From assembly GCA_034436355.1 (NCBI GenBank), contig DAOTVQ010000038.1, forward strand, positions 124,001 to 188,000: a stretch of DNA of 64,000 bases. The letters run 5' to 3'. The translations under genes and the position numbers were made by a program. Source of the stretch: CP2-2F sp034436355. GTDB taxonomy: Bacteria > Chloroflexota > Anaerolineae > Aggregatilineales > UBA2796. The first letter of the stretch is position 1; each line of letters opens with the position of its first letter. Shown here one piece after another: positions 51,970-60,623 of the stretch. The notes beneath the pieces were generated by a model. The model was not told the origin of the DNA, searched no databases, and saw only the letters and a program-made list of their open reading frames with translations.

Positions 51970-52771
51970 GCTAAACGACGAAACATTGAACATCGAACGA
52001 CTTGAAGCCGCGCTTGGCAAGCGCCCCTTTCGGTTTTTGAAAACAGTCAGCAGCACAAATGACGTGGCACGGGTATGGGCAGCCGAAGGCGCACCACATG
52101 GTGCGGTGGTTGTCACGGAAATGCAAGAGGCAGGGCGCGGGCGTTTCGGTCGGCGCTGGCAGGCGCCTAGCGGCACAGCCCTGCTCTTTAGCGTGGTGTT
52201 GCGCCCGCAAAAGGCAACACCACAAGCAACGCGCTATACAATGGCGGCAGCAGTAGCCGTTCGAAACACATTGCTAGAGCTGCCAAACCTTGATTCGGCG
52301 TGTGTCAAATTGAAGTGGCCCAACGACGTTCACATCCATGATCGCAAAGTGGCAGGCATCCTGATCGAACCGCTGTGGAACGGCGCTGTGCTAGAGGCAA
52401 TCATCGTTGGCATCGGCATCAATGTGCGTGTGCCGTTCGATCTGCCCGAACTGCGCCAATCTGCTACTAATCTGGAGGCGCACAGCATACCGAATATAGA
52501 CCGCGCACGGCTTCTAGGCGTGCTGCTGGATCAGCTTGAGAGTTGGGCAGCGCGTGCTGAGGGGCTATCGCTTTTTCAGGCATGGCGGGCAGCACTCAGC
52601 ACCTTAGGCAGGCATGTGCAGGCAACCGATGTTGGGCTAGGCACGCGTGCCATCAGCGGGCAGGCAGTCGATGTGGATGAGGACGGAGCGCTCTTGGTGC
52701 GTGGCGAGGACGGTAAAGTGCATCGCGTCTTTGCGGGCGAGGTAACTTTGAGCAAACCGAAGTTTGAATGA
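51959..52771 (+). CDS. birA: Biotin--[acetyl-CoA-carboxylase] ligase, monofunctional
   Basis: A 270-residue biotin protein ligase that attaches biotin to carboxylase carrier domains. The biotin-loop motif is GRGRFGRRW at residues 59-67, the core is KLKWPNDVHIHDRKVAGILIE (quoted as KLKWPNDVHIH and RKVAGILIE) and VGIGINVRVPF. A C-terminal SH3-like domain ends the protein. There is no N-terminal DNA-binding domain, so it is not a repressor. I chose ATG 51959, which overlaps the aldehyde dehydrogenase end by 11 bp; the longer frame begins inside that gene and is not family-like. Confidence 0.9.
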   Translation: MASELNDETLNIERLEAALGKRPFRFLKTVSSTNDVARVWAAEGAPHGAVVVTEMQEAGRGRFGRRWQAPSGTALLFSVVLRPQKATPQATRYTMAAAVAVRNTLLELPNLDSACVKLKWPNDVHIHDRKVAGILIEPLWNGAVLEAIIVGIGINVRVPFDLPELRQSATNLEAHSIPNIDRARLLGVLLDQLESWAARAEGLSLFQAWRAALSTLGRHVQATDVGLGTRAISGQAVDVDEDGALLVRGEDGKVHRVFAGEVTLSKPKFE

Positions 52772-52786
52772 GAGGGTGCAACAGCC

Positions 52787-54154
52787 TTGGGCATCAAACT
52801 AGATTGGCAAATTGAGGCGGATCGAATTTATGAGCGCGCTGCGGAGCCGCCAGAGGAGCGCACACGCCGCCGCCGTCAGCGCGGGCGGCTGATCGCCTTC
52901 ACAATGCTAGTTGCCTTGTTTGTTGGGGTGGGTGCGCTGTTGGTGTTGCTGCGCCTTGAAGATGTGGACAGCCAACTGCGCCAAAGCCTCACGGATACGC
53001 TGCAAGCGGAACTGACGGCACTGCGGATCGGCAACTACGGTGACTATATGGAACTTCAGCGCAGTGCCGGCAACAACTGGTATATTGCACAGGGTGAGCG
53101 CTTCAACTTCTATCAGGCGCTCAAGGTGGAGAACAACCTGAGCCTGACCGGCACCATCTTCGAGGTAGCCGTAGACGGCTTGCGTGGGCGCGTCGTCTTT
53201 GAGGAAGTGCTGAACGGCGTGCCGCATCGGGCAGTGTGGTTCTACTGGCGCTATAGCGATGGCTGGCGGCACGTGCCTTCCGATTACACTTTCTGGGGCA
53301 GCACGCAAACTGTGCAACGCGACTCTGTGACGGTGCGCTACCAACAGCTTGACGCTGATTCCGCGCACCTGCTGCTGGAACGGGCAGCGCGTTGGTGGCG
53401 CGAAGGCTGCCAGATGCTTGGCAACAGCGCTTGCCCTGCCATCGAGATTGAGATCGTGCCGAACCCAGTGCTGCAAGTGGCGTGGGATAGCGCGCAGCCC
53501 GACCGCCTGTTTGTGCCTTCGCCCTTGGCACGTGATGACCGCTTGCCGCTGCTGAATCCGCTGCCCATTCCTATTGAAGATGCAGTTGCTGCACATCTTG
53601 CGGCGCGCCAAGTGGATTTGGTCAGCGGCGGCTTGCGCCCACGTGGAAATGTTGATGCGGCTTGGTTGCACCAAACGTTGGTGGAATGGTTGGCAGCCAC
53701 TTACAGTGGGCGGATGGATGTGCTGCGCCTTGCCTTTATGCAAAGCCTGCGCGATACCTACGGCGATTCGGCGTTGGCAGCCCTAGCGCGCAACCTTACC
53801 CTTGATGCCGACATCAGCCTGATTGCACGTGCGCTTGGGCAGCCACTTGAACAACTTAGCCTTGATTGGCGTCCCTTCTTTCAGTGGCGCTTAGAAGTCG
53901 AGCGCCAACTCGTCGCACAAGATGATCTTGTGACGCTGCAAACGCTCTGGAATGTGGCAGATGCCAGCACGCGGGCGCTCCTCCAGCAGCGCATGAACAA
54001 TAAAGCACAGCCTAATGGTCAAGTTTTGGCGGCTGCTATTGCCAATGGTGCAGATGGCACACCACGCGCCGTCGTGCAAGTGCTGCGCGCCGATCAAACC
54101 GAAACGCTCACCTTCCGCCTGTTAGATGGCACATGGAAGCGGAGTGCGTCCTAA
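52787..54154 (+). CDS. Single-pass membrane protein of unknown function
   Basis: A 455-residue protein that I do not recognise. A short basic cytoplasmic part (ERTRRRRQRGRLIAF) is followed by one membrane segment (IAFTMLVALFVGVGALLVLL) and a large outer domain. The latter contains NYGDYMELQRSAGNNWYIAQ and VWFYWRYSDGWRHVPSDYTF, an NTF2-like pattern, and a region with LVEWLAATYSGRMDVLRLAF that recalls the helical part of peptidase-MA-like proteins but has no HExxH. The start is TTG at 52787 after an AGAGGG site. It lies 15 bp downstream of birA. The outer domain has some resemblance in layout to the stalked protein at 9.2 kb; this is impression, not alignment. Confidence 0.65.
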   Translation: MGIKLDWQIEADRIYERAAEPPEERTRRRRQRGRLIAFTMLVALFVGVGALLVLLRLEDVDSQLRQSLTDTLQAELTALRIGNYGDYMELQRSAGNNWYIAQGERFNFYQALKVENNLSLTGTIFEVAVDGLRGRVVFEEVLNGVPHRAVWFYWRYSDGWRHVPSDYTFWGSTQTVQRDSVTVRYQQLDADSAHLLLERAARWWREGCQMLGNSACPAIEIEIVPNPVLQVAWDSAQPDRLFVPSPLARDDRLPLLNPLPIPIEDAVAAHLAARQVDLVSGGLRPRGNVDAAWLHQTLVEWLAATYSGRMDVLRLAFMQSLRDTYGDSALAALARNLTLDADISLIARALGQPLEQLSLDWRPFFQWRLEVERQLVAQDDLVTLQTLWNVADASTRALLQQRMNNKAQPNGQVLAAAIANGADGTPRAVVQVLRADQTETLTFRLLDGTWKRSAS

Positions 54155-54162
54155 GCTGAAAG

Positions 54163-54191
54163 ACAACGGGCGGTGTTTACCCGCCTGTTGT
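54163..54191. terminator. Hairpin between convergent genes at 54.15 and 54.21 kb
   Basis: ACAAC-G-GGCGG (54163-54173) pairs with CCGCC-T-GTTGT (54181-54191) over 11 bp including one G-T pair, with a 7 nt loop. It sits between two stop codons and may serve both strands. Confidence 0.5.
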
Positions 54192-54211
54192 GCTGCCCGT
54201 GGCGTTAATAT

Positions 54212-54790
54212 TTAGGCGTTGGGCTTCTTCTCGGCGTCTTCAGGCAAGCCTTTCGGCACACCACCACCTGTCAGCCGATTTTTGATGCTGAGCAAGCCTT
54301 TTAGCACCTTTTGGCGGAAGTTTGGCTCTTGCACAAGGTCGAGCGCTACCTCATAAGTGGCGGCTGCCTGCATCCATTTGCCGCCACGTGCTTGCAGGTT
54401 GGCAAGTTCCACCAATGTGCGCCCATAGCGGTCGTTATCGCCCGCCTCGCGGAAGGCATCGGCTGCCTCGCGCAGCAGGGTAAATGCCTGTTCCGCGTTG
54501 CCTTCCGCCATATACAAGCCGCCCAAATTGCCGATGACCATTGCCTCGCGTTCGGCATCGCCGCGCTCAGCAAAAAATTGGCGCGCTGCGTTCAGCTTCT
54601 CGACGGCTGCCTCAAAGTTACCCAAACGTTGATCGATCAAGCCTAAGTTCACTTGCATCTCGGCTGCCAGATCAGGCTTGCCTTCCGCTTCGTAGGCTGC
54701 TTTTGCCTGCTCGAAGTGCGCTTGGGCTGCCTCATAATCGCGCTGCATGAAAAGTTCGGTGCCTTTTGCCTGAAGTTCCGCTGCTGTCAT
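54212..54790 (-). CDS. Tetratricopeptide-repeat protein
   Basis: A 192-residue soluble protein of about four TPR units. Units are GTELFMQRDYEAAQAHFEQA, MQVNLGLIDQRLGNFEAAVE, MVIGNLGGLYMAEGNAEQAF and RTLVELANLQARGGKWMQAA, each with the small-large-aromatic pattern of the repeat. The C-terminal tail (GGVPKGLPEDAEKKPNA) is polar. TPR proteins act as scaffolds; the partner is unknown. I chose ATG 54790 with GGAG 11 nt upstream; an in-frame ATG at 54826 would add 12 residues. It has its own minus-strand promoter. Confidence 0.8.
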   Translation of the reverse strand: MTAAELQAKGTELFMQRDYEAAQAHFEQAKAAYEAEGKPDLAAEMQVNLGLIDQRLGNFEAAVEKLNAARQFFAERGDAEREAMVIGNLGGLYMAEGNAEQAFTLLREAADAFREAGDNDRYGRTLVELANLQARGGKWMQAAATYEVALDLVQEPNFRQKVLKGLLSIKNRLTGGGVPKGLPEDAEKKPNA

Positions 54791-54859
54791 CCTGTTTTCA
54801 CTCCGCTTAGATGTGCTCAGTGCCATTGTCAGGCACGCGCTAACGTGCTATTGTGCTGA

Positions 54860-54888
54860 ATTGTCTCACTAGAGTAGTTTGGAGTCAA
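54860..54888 (-). promoter_or_regulatory. Promoter of the TPR gene
   Basis: On the minus strand TTGACT (54883-54888), 17 bp spacer and GACAAT (54860-54865), about 70 bp before the ATG at 54790. Confidence 0.55.
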
Positions 54889-54961
54889 CCACATTCAAAG
54901 CGCTGCGCCCGCTTTGAGAGAAAACCGTGAAGCCTGTGAAACGAACATGAGCGCCTCTGTG

Positions 54962-54991
54962 TTGAAGGCTTAACATATGTTGCACTATAAT
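54962..54991 (+). promoter_or_regulatory. Promoter of the tal-pgi / rpiA / zwf operon
   Basis: TTGAAG (54962-54967), 18 bp spacer and a consensus TATAAT (54986-54991). The transcript should start near 54998, giving a leader of about 80 nt before the ATG. Confidence 0.65.
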
Positions 54992-55029
54992 CCGTTCAGG
55001 AATCAGCACGGCTGAAAGCATTTCTAAGC

Positions 55030-55060
55030 ACGCCGCGTCTAGCCTAGAAGCGGCGTTTTT
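55030..55060 (+). terminator. Intrinsic terminator inside the tal-pgi leader
   Basis: ACGCCGC (55030-55036) pairs with GCGGCGT (55050-55056); the inner bases TCT and AGA extend the stem. Five T residues (55056-55060) follow directly. It lies between the promoter and the ribosome site ggagag, so it can stop transcription of the whole operon. Confidence 0.7.
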
Positions 55061-55079
55061 GCTACATGGAGAGTGATTT

Positions 55080-57890
55080 ATGGCAACAACGAAAGCGCAC
55101 GCCCTCGCAGCCCTTGGGCAGTCCATTTGGTATGACAACATTCGCCGCACGCTTTTAGAATCCGGCGGTTTGCAAAAACTGGTTGAGGCGGGCGTGCTAG
55201 GCGTCACCAGCAACCCAACCATCTTTGAGCGCGCTATCGCCGGCAGCACCGACTATGACACTGCTTTACAAGGCTTGGTGCAAGCGGGCAGATCGGTGGA
55301 GGAGATTTACGAGGCGCTGGCAGTGGAAGACATCCGCGCTGCTGCCGACATTTTGCAACCCATCTATGAGCAGACCAACGGTGTGGATGGCTACATCAGC
55401 CTTGAGGTTAGCCCGAAGTTGGCACACGACACTGAGCGCACCATTGCCGAAGGACGGCGCTTGTTCGCTGAGGTTGGACGCCCAAACGTGATGATCAAGG
55501 TGCCGGCAACGCCTGAGGGCATCCCGGCAGTGCAAGCGCTCATCAGCGAAGGTATCAACATCAACGTGACGCTCATCTTTGCCCTAGATGCCTACCAAGC
55601 CGTGATGGAGGCATATCTGCGCGGGCTAGAGCAGTTGGCAGAGCGCGGCGGCGATCTAGCGCGTGTGGCGTCCGTTGCTTCGTTCTTCGTCAGCCGTGTT
55701 GACTCGTTGGTAGATAGTGAGCTGGCAAAACTGGGCAACACCGAGCTACAGGGCAAGATCGCTATTGCCAATGCCAAGCTCGCCTACGAGGCATTCCGTC
55801 AGGTGTTCAGCGGTGAGCGTTGGGCGCGCCTGCTGGCGCTGGGCGCACGGGTGCAGCGTCCGCTGTGGGCAAGCACCAGCACCAAGAATCCAAATTATCC
55901 TGACACAATCTATGTGGATAACCTGATCGGCACCGATACAGTGAACACCGTCCCACCCGCAACGCTTGATGCACTCCAAGATCATGCCACCATTGCCCTG
56001 ACCATTGAACAAGGGCTAGATGAAGCAAAGGCGCACTTGGCACAGTTGGCAGCGCTTGGCATTGATATGCAAGTGGTGACGGAGCAGCTTTTGCGTGAAG
56101 GTGTATCGTCTTTTGCCAAATCGTTCGAGTCGCTCATGGATAGCATCGAGTTGAAACGCGAACGGCTGATCTCAGAATCGCAGCGCCGTTATGCCAACTT
56201 AGGCGAAGCGTGGGCAAGCGTGCGTGCGCGCTTGGAGCAGATGGACGCGCACGACATCATCCAGCGCATCTATGTGAAGGATCACACCGTCTGGAAGCCT
56301 GAGCCAACCGAGATCAGCAATCGGCTTGGCTGGCTGACCATCGCCACCCGCCTCAATGAACCTGAGGTTTTGGAACGGCTTTACGCACTGACCGATGAGG
56401 TATGGGCGGATGGCATTAAGCAGGTGGTGCTGCTCGGCATGGGCGGCTCTAGCCTTGCGCCGGAACTGTTCGCAAAGGTCTACGGCAGCAGTGTGGGTAA
56501 TCTGGATGTGCATGTGCTGGATAGCACTGATCCTGACCATGTGCGTGCCTTTGTGGATCGTTTCGCACCGCAGCAAACGCTCTATATCGTCTCGACCAAG
56601 TCCGGCGGCACGGTGGAGACAGTCTCGTTCTTCAAAACCTTCTACAACCGCGTGCTAGAGTCATATGAAGGTGACGCGCACAAGGCGGGTCAGCATTTCA
56701 TCGCCATCACTGATCCCGACAGGGCCATTGAGCAACTGGCAAAGGATTATTACTTCCGCACTACTTTCTTGAACGATCCTGAAATCGGCGGGCGCTATTC
56801 AGCACTCTCGTATTTTGGTGTGGTGCCGGCCACGCTTGATGGAATCTATGTGCCGCGCCTGCTGGAGCGCGCTGAGCAGATGCAGCTTTTGTGCAGCCCT
56901 GCCCATGATGCTGTTTACAATCCCGCTGCATGGCTGGGCGCCATTCTGGGCGAAATGGCACTGCACAGGCGCGATAAGGTCACCTTCATCATCAGCAACG
57001 CGATTGCTAGCTTTGGCGATTGGGTAGAACAGTTGATTGCTGAGTCAAGCGGTAAAGAAGGCAAGGGCATTCTGCCGGTGGTCGGCGAGTCAATCGGCGC
57101 GCCGCAGTCCTACGGTGCGGATCGCTTATTTGTCTACCTTCAGCTTGAGGGCGATATGCAGCATGAAGCAGCCTTTGCCGCGCTAGAGAAGGCGGGACAT
57201 CCAACAGTGCGCTTTGTGCTGCGTGATAAATATGACCTAGGTGGGCAGTTCTTCCTGTGGGAGCTGGCAACAGCTGTGGCGGGCTATGTGTTGGGTATTA
57301 ATCCCTTTGACCAGCCCAACGTAGAGAGCGCTAAGGCAGCTGCACGCCAAATGGTGGCTGCCTACCGTGAGCAAGGTGCTTTGCCTGCCCAAACGCCTGC
57401 CCTGACCGATGGTGGCATCACGCTTTATGGTGAGGGTGTGCAAGGCAGCAGCCCAGCAGGCGCGCTCAGGGACTTTGTTAGCGCGGTTGCTGAAGGTGGC
57501 TACATCGGCTTACACGCCTACCTACCCCCAACGCCAAGCACCGACTCTGCGTTGGCGCTGCTGCGCCTGCGCCTGCGCGAACTGACTGGGCGCGCTGTCA
57601 CTGTCGGCTACGGACCGCGCTTCCTGCACAGCACAGGGCAGCTTCACAAAGGCGATGCAGGGCTTGGCGCGTTCATTCAGTTCACTAACACACCAGAGCA
57701 AGACCTACCAATTCCCGCTGCATCGGGCAAACCTGAGGCAACGATGACCTTTGGCGTGCTGAAACTGGCGCAAGCGCTTGGCGACGCGCAAGCATTGCGC
57801 GAAGGCGGACGCCGCGTGCTGCGGATCGATCTGGGTGACGATGTGGTCGGTGGCTTGCGCGCCTTGCTGGAAGGGCTGGCAGCCCTATGA
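55080..57890 (+). CDS. Bifunctional transaldolase / glucose-6-phosphate isomerase
   Basis: A 936-residue fusion enzyme. Residues 1-370 are transaldolase: SIWYDNIRRTLLESGGL, GVTSNPTIFERAIAGS and the Schiff-base K140 in VMIKVPATPEGIPAV. A helical linker (LSQRRYANLGEAWASVRARL-like) follows, then glucose-6-phosphate isomerase from about residue 420: LLGMGGSSLAPELF, YIVSTKSGGTVETVSFFKTF and GGRYSALSYFG are the sugar-phosphate motifs; the C-terminal part ends with the lid region. It connects glycolysis and the pentose phosphate pathway in one chain; tal-pgi fusions are known in several bacterial groups. It heads an operon with rpiA (4 bp overlap) and zwf. The leader holds an intrinsic terminator. 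Confidence 0.93.
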   Translation: MATTKAHALAALGQSIWYDNIRRTLLESGGLQKLVEAGVLGVTSNPTIFERAIAGSTDYDTALQGLVQAGRSVEEIYEALAVEDIRAAADILQPIYEQTNGVDGYISLEVSPKLAHDTERTIAEGRRLFAEVGRPNVMIKVPATPEGIPAVQALISEGININVTLIFALDAYQAVMEAYLRGLEQLAERGGDLARVASVASFFVSRVDSLVDSELAKLGNTELQGKIAIANAKLAYEAFRQVFSGERWARLLALGARVQRPLWASTSTKNPNYPDTIYVDNLIGTDTVNTVPPATLDALQDHATIALTIEQGLDEAKAHLAQLAALGIDMQVVTEQLLREGVSSFAKSFESLMDSIELKRERLISESQRRYANLGEAWASVRARLEQMDAHDIIQRIYVKDHTVWKPEPTEISNRLGWLTIATRLNEPEVLERLYALTDEVWADGIKQVVLLGMGGSSLAPELFAKVYGSSVGNLDVHVLDSTDPDHVRAFVDRFAPQQTLYIVSTKSGGTVETVSFFKTFYNRVLESYEGDAHKAGQHFIAITDPDRAIEQLAKDYYFRTTFLNDPEIGGRYSALSYFGVVPATLDGIYVPRLLERAEQMQLLCSPAHDAVYNPAAWLGAILGEMALHRRDKVTFIISNAIASFGDWVEQLIAESSGKEGKGILPVVGESIGAPQSYGADRLFVYLQLEGDMQHEAAFAALEKAGHPTVRFVLRDKYDLGGQFFLWELATAVAGYVLGINPFDQPNVESAKAAARQMVAAYREQGALPAQTPALTDGGITLYGEGVQGSSPAGALRDFVSAVAEGGYIGLHAYLPPTPSTDSALALLRLRLRELTGRAVTVGYGPRFLHSTGQLHKGDAGLGAFIQFTNTPEQDLPIPAASGKPEATMTFGVLKLAQALGDAQALREGGRRVLRIDLGDDVVGGLRALLEGLAAL

Positions 57891-58585
57891 GCGCGGATGT
57901 AGACCTACTTAAACGCCGTGCCGCTGAACGTGCCGTTGAGTTGATTGAATCGGGCATGGTGGTTGGGCTGGGCAGTGGCAGCACTGCCAGCCACGCCCTG
58001 CGGCGGCTTGCCGAGTTCATTCAGACGGGCAAACTGCATGATGTACGCGGCGTGCCGACCTCACAGCGCATTGAGCAAGAAGCGCGTGCGCTCGGCATTC
58101 CGCTGATTGAGTTGGATGATATGACCACCATTGACCTGACCATTGACGGCGCCGATGAAGTTGATCCCGATCTGAACCTGATCAAGGGCGGCGGCGGCGC
58201 CCTGCTGCGCGAGAAGATTGTGGCGCAGGCAAGCCACCGTGAGGTGATTGTGATTGATGAGTCCAAACTTTCGCCCAAACTTGGCACGCGCTGGGCAGTC
58301 CCGATTGAGGTCGTGCCGTTCGGCTGGCGCAGTCAGGCGGGCTACCTTGAGTCGCTTGGCGCAAAAGTGACGCTGCGCGAAATGGACGGTGCGCCCTTCC
58401 ACACCGATCAAGGGCATCTGATCCTTGACTGCCACTTTGGGCAGATTGATGATCCAACGGCGTTGGCAGGGCGCATCAAGGCGCGGGCAGGCATTGTGGA
58501 GCATGGCTTATTCTTGGCTATGGCAACTGAGGTCATTGTCGCCAGCAGCAGCGGCATTCGGCGCATCACACGCGGCACGAATTAG
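57887..58585 (+). CDS. rpiA: Ribose-5-phosphate isomerase A
   Basis: A 232-residue isomerase that interconverts ribose 5-phosphate and ribulose 5-phosphate. Substrate motifs are VVGLGSGSTASHAL near residue 26, TIDGADEVDPDLNLIKGGGG near 86 with the catalytic Asp and Lys, REKIVAQAS and VPIEVVPFG. Length is typical. The ATG overlaps the tal-pgi stop by 4 bp (ATGA). It is followed by zwf after 78 bp. A second, unrelated isomerase (RpiB) is encoded just beyond zwf on the other strand. Confidence 0.95.
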   Translation: MSADVDLLKRRAAERAVELIESGMVVGLGSGSTASHALRRLAEFIQTGKLHDVRGVPTSQRIEQEARALGIPLIELDDMTTIDLTIDGADEVDPDLNLIKGGGGALLREKIVAQASHREVIVIDESKLSPKLGTRWAVPIEVVPFGWRSQAGYLESLGAKVTLREMDGAPFHTDQGHLILDCHFGQIDDPTALAGRIKARAGIVEHGLFLAMATEVIVASSSGIRRITRGTN

Positions 58586-58663
58586 GCAGCATATCATCTT
58601 TCGCGGTGAGGTGCTGCTCAGGTGTTTTGAGCGCATCTCGCCTAACTTGTTTGAGGAGTCTAT

Positions 58664-60118
58664 ATGTCAGATAGCACTTCGCTTGCCAATACAGTGGTCA
58701 TCTTTGGTGCATCGGGCGATCTCACCCAGCGCAAGCTGATTCCTGCCCTCTATAACCTGTGCCGCAAGCAGCGCTTGCCTGCTAACCTGAATGTGGTGGG
58801 TGTTTCGCGCTCGCCGCTTTCCCACGAGGATTTTCGTGCCAAGCTGCGCGATGGTGCGGTGGAGTTCACCAATAGCACCTTTGATCAGGCGGCGTGGGAT
58901 GCCTTCTGCGAGCATGTTTTCTATGTGAGTGGTGATGCCACCAAGATGGAAGATGTGGACAAGCTGAACGCCTTCCTGTGTGAGCGTGAAGGCGGTGATG
59001 CCAACCGCCTCTACTACCTTTCAACGGCACCATCGCTCTACGTGCCAATTGTGACCAATCTCGGCGCGCTGAAGCTCTGCACCGAAAGCGGCGGTTGGCG
59101 GCGCGTGGTGGTTGAAAAGCCTTTCGGCTACGACTTGCCTTCGGCACGCACCCTGAACGAGGCAATGCGCGCCGTCTTCGACGAACATCAGATTTACCGC
59201 ATTGATCACTACTTGGGTAAAGAGACTGCCCAAAACATCCTATTCCTGCGCTTTGCCAACACCATCTTCGAGCCGATCTGGAATAGGAACTACGTTGAAT
59301 ATGTGCAGATCACGGTTGCTGAAAAGGTGGATATTGGGCATCGCGGCGAATACTACGATGGCTCTGGTGTGCTGCGCGATATGTTTCAAAACCATCTGTT
59401 GCAGCTTTTGGCGCTGATTGCTATGGAGCCGCCCACTTCCTTTGAAGCAGATGCCGTCCGTAACGAGACGGCAAAGGTGCTAAAGGCAGTTCGCCCTGTG
59501 GCGCTTGCAGATACGGTGCGCGCTCAGTATGAAGGCTACCGCGAAACACTCGGCGTTGCGCCCGATTCGCAGACGCCAACCTATGCTGCGCTGCGCCTGT
59601 ATGTGGATAATTGGCGTTGGCAAGGCGTGCCGTTCTATTTGCGGTCGGGCAAGGCACTGGCGCGCAAAACCAGCGAGGTGATCGTCCGTTTTCAGCGTCC
59701 GCCGCACTTGATGTTCAATTTGCCGCCAGGGCAGCACTTTGAGCCGAACACGCTCAGCATTTGCATTCAGCCTGATGAAGGCATTCACTTGAAATTTGAG
59801 GCGAAAGAGCCTGACTCGCTGCAATCGGCGCGCACGGTGAATATGTCTTTCAGCTATAAGCAGACCTTTGGTGAGGACGCCATTCCAGAGGCGTATGAGC
59901 GCCTGTTGCTGGACGCGCTCAATGGCGACGCCTCGCTGTTCGTCCGCAGCGATGGTATCGAAAGTTCGTGGCAGATCATCGATCCGATCATCAGGGGCTG
60001 GCAAACTGCCGCCGCACCGCCTGTGGTCAGCTACCCACGCGGATCATGGGGCCCTGAGGCAGCCGATCAGCTTTTGGCGCGGGAAGATCACCACTGGCGG
60101 CAATACTGCGGCGGCTAG
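58664..60118 (+). CDS. zwf: Glucose-6-phosphate 1-dehydrogenase
   Basis: Oxidises glucose 6-phosphate to 6-phosphogluconolactone, the entry of the oxidative pentose phosphate pathway. The 484-residue protein has the coenzyme motif VIFGASGDLTQRKLIPALYN, VVVEKPFGYDLPSARTLN, and the substrate/active-site motif RIDHYLGKETAQNILFLRF with the catalytic His. YDGSGVLRDMFQNHLLQLL and LRSGKALARKTSEVIV are further family blocks. Length is normal. The ribosome site is gaggag. It ends 6 bp from the convergent rpiB gene. No gnd or pgl gene is adjacent. Confidence 0.95.
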   Translation: MSDSTSLANTVVIFGASGDLTQRKLIPALYNLCRKQRLPANLNVVGVSRSPLSHEDFRAKLRDGAVEFTNSTFDQAAWDAFCEHVFYVSGDATKMEDVDKLNAFLCEREGGDANRLYYLSTAPSLYVPIVTNLGALKLCTESGGWRRVVVEKPFGYDLPSARTLNEAMRAVFDEHQIYRIDHYLGKETAQNILFLRFANTIFEPIWNRNYVEYVQITVAEKVDIGHRGEYYDGSGVLRDMFQNHLLQLLALIAMEPPTSFEADAVRNETAKVLKAVRPVALADTVRAQYEGYRETLGVAPDSQTPTYAALRLYVDNWRWQGVPFYLRSGKALARKTSEVIVRFQRPPHLMFNLPPGQHFEPNTLSICIQPDEGIHLKFEAKEPDSLQSARTVNMSFSYKQTFGEDAIPEAYERLLLDALNGDASLFVRSDGIESSWQIIDPIIRGWQTAAAPPVVSYPRGSWGPEAADQLLAREDHHWRQYCGG

Positions 60119-60124
60119 TGCGCT

Positions 60125-60595
60125 CTAGTGTTCGTCTGCGCGCTCTGCCCGATAGCGGCTATCTACGGCGTTCATCTTGGCAACCTTCGGCGCAGAGCGT
60201 CCGCCGGCGAACTCTGCGGCAAGCCACGCCTCAAGGATGCTCTTGGCAAGTTCTGCGCCGATGACTCGTGCGCCCATCGTGATGACCTGAGCATCGTTGC
60301 TCTTGCGCGCACGCTCTGCCGAATAGGTATCATGGCAGAGTGCAGCGCGCACATTCGGCACTTTGTTAGCAGTGATGCACATGCCAATGCCAGTACCACA
60401 GACTAAAATGGCACGATCTGCCTCACCTTTGGAGACAGCCATTGCCACTTGCTCGGCAATATCGGGATAATCCACAGGATCGGTGCTGTGAACGCCGAAA
60501 TCCTGCACTTCGATCTCAGGTTTGCCGCGCAAGAATTCGCGCACCACGTCTAGCAGGGGCAGCCCTGCCTCATCACAGCCGATGGCAATTTTCAT
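60125..60595 (-). CDS. rpiB: Ribose-5-phosphate isomerase B / RpiB-family sugar-phosphate isomerase
   Basis: A 156-residue RpiB-fold isomerase. The start MKIAIGCDEAGLPLLDVV, DYPDIAEQVAMAVSKGEADR and the active-site loop ILVCGTGIGMCITANKVPNV are family marks; VRAALCHDTYSAERARKSNDA and ITMGARVIG follow. I placed the start at ATG 60595 after GAGGAGA. The family also isomerises allose 6-phosphate or related sugars, and the C-terminal region is slightly long. RpiA is encoded 1.6 kb away, so this copy may serve another sugar. It follows the YbdK-like gene by 28 bp on the same strand. Confidence 0.88.
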   Translation of the reverse strand: MKIAIGCDEAGLPLLDVVREFLRGKPEIEVQDFGVHSTDPVDYPDIAEQVAMAVSKGEADRAILVCGTGIGMCITANKVPNVRAALCHDTYSAERARKSNDAQVITMGARVIGAELAKSILEAWLAAEFAGGRSAPKVAKMNAVDSRYRAERADEH

Positions 60596-60623
60596 AGTCG
60601 GAATCTCCTCGCATGTAATGTTT

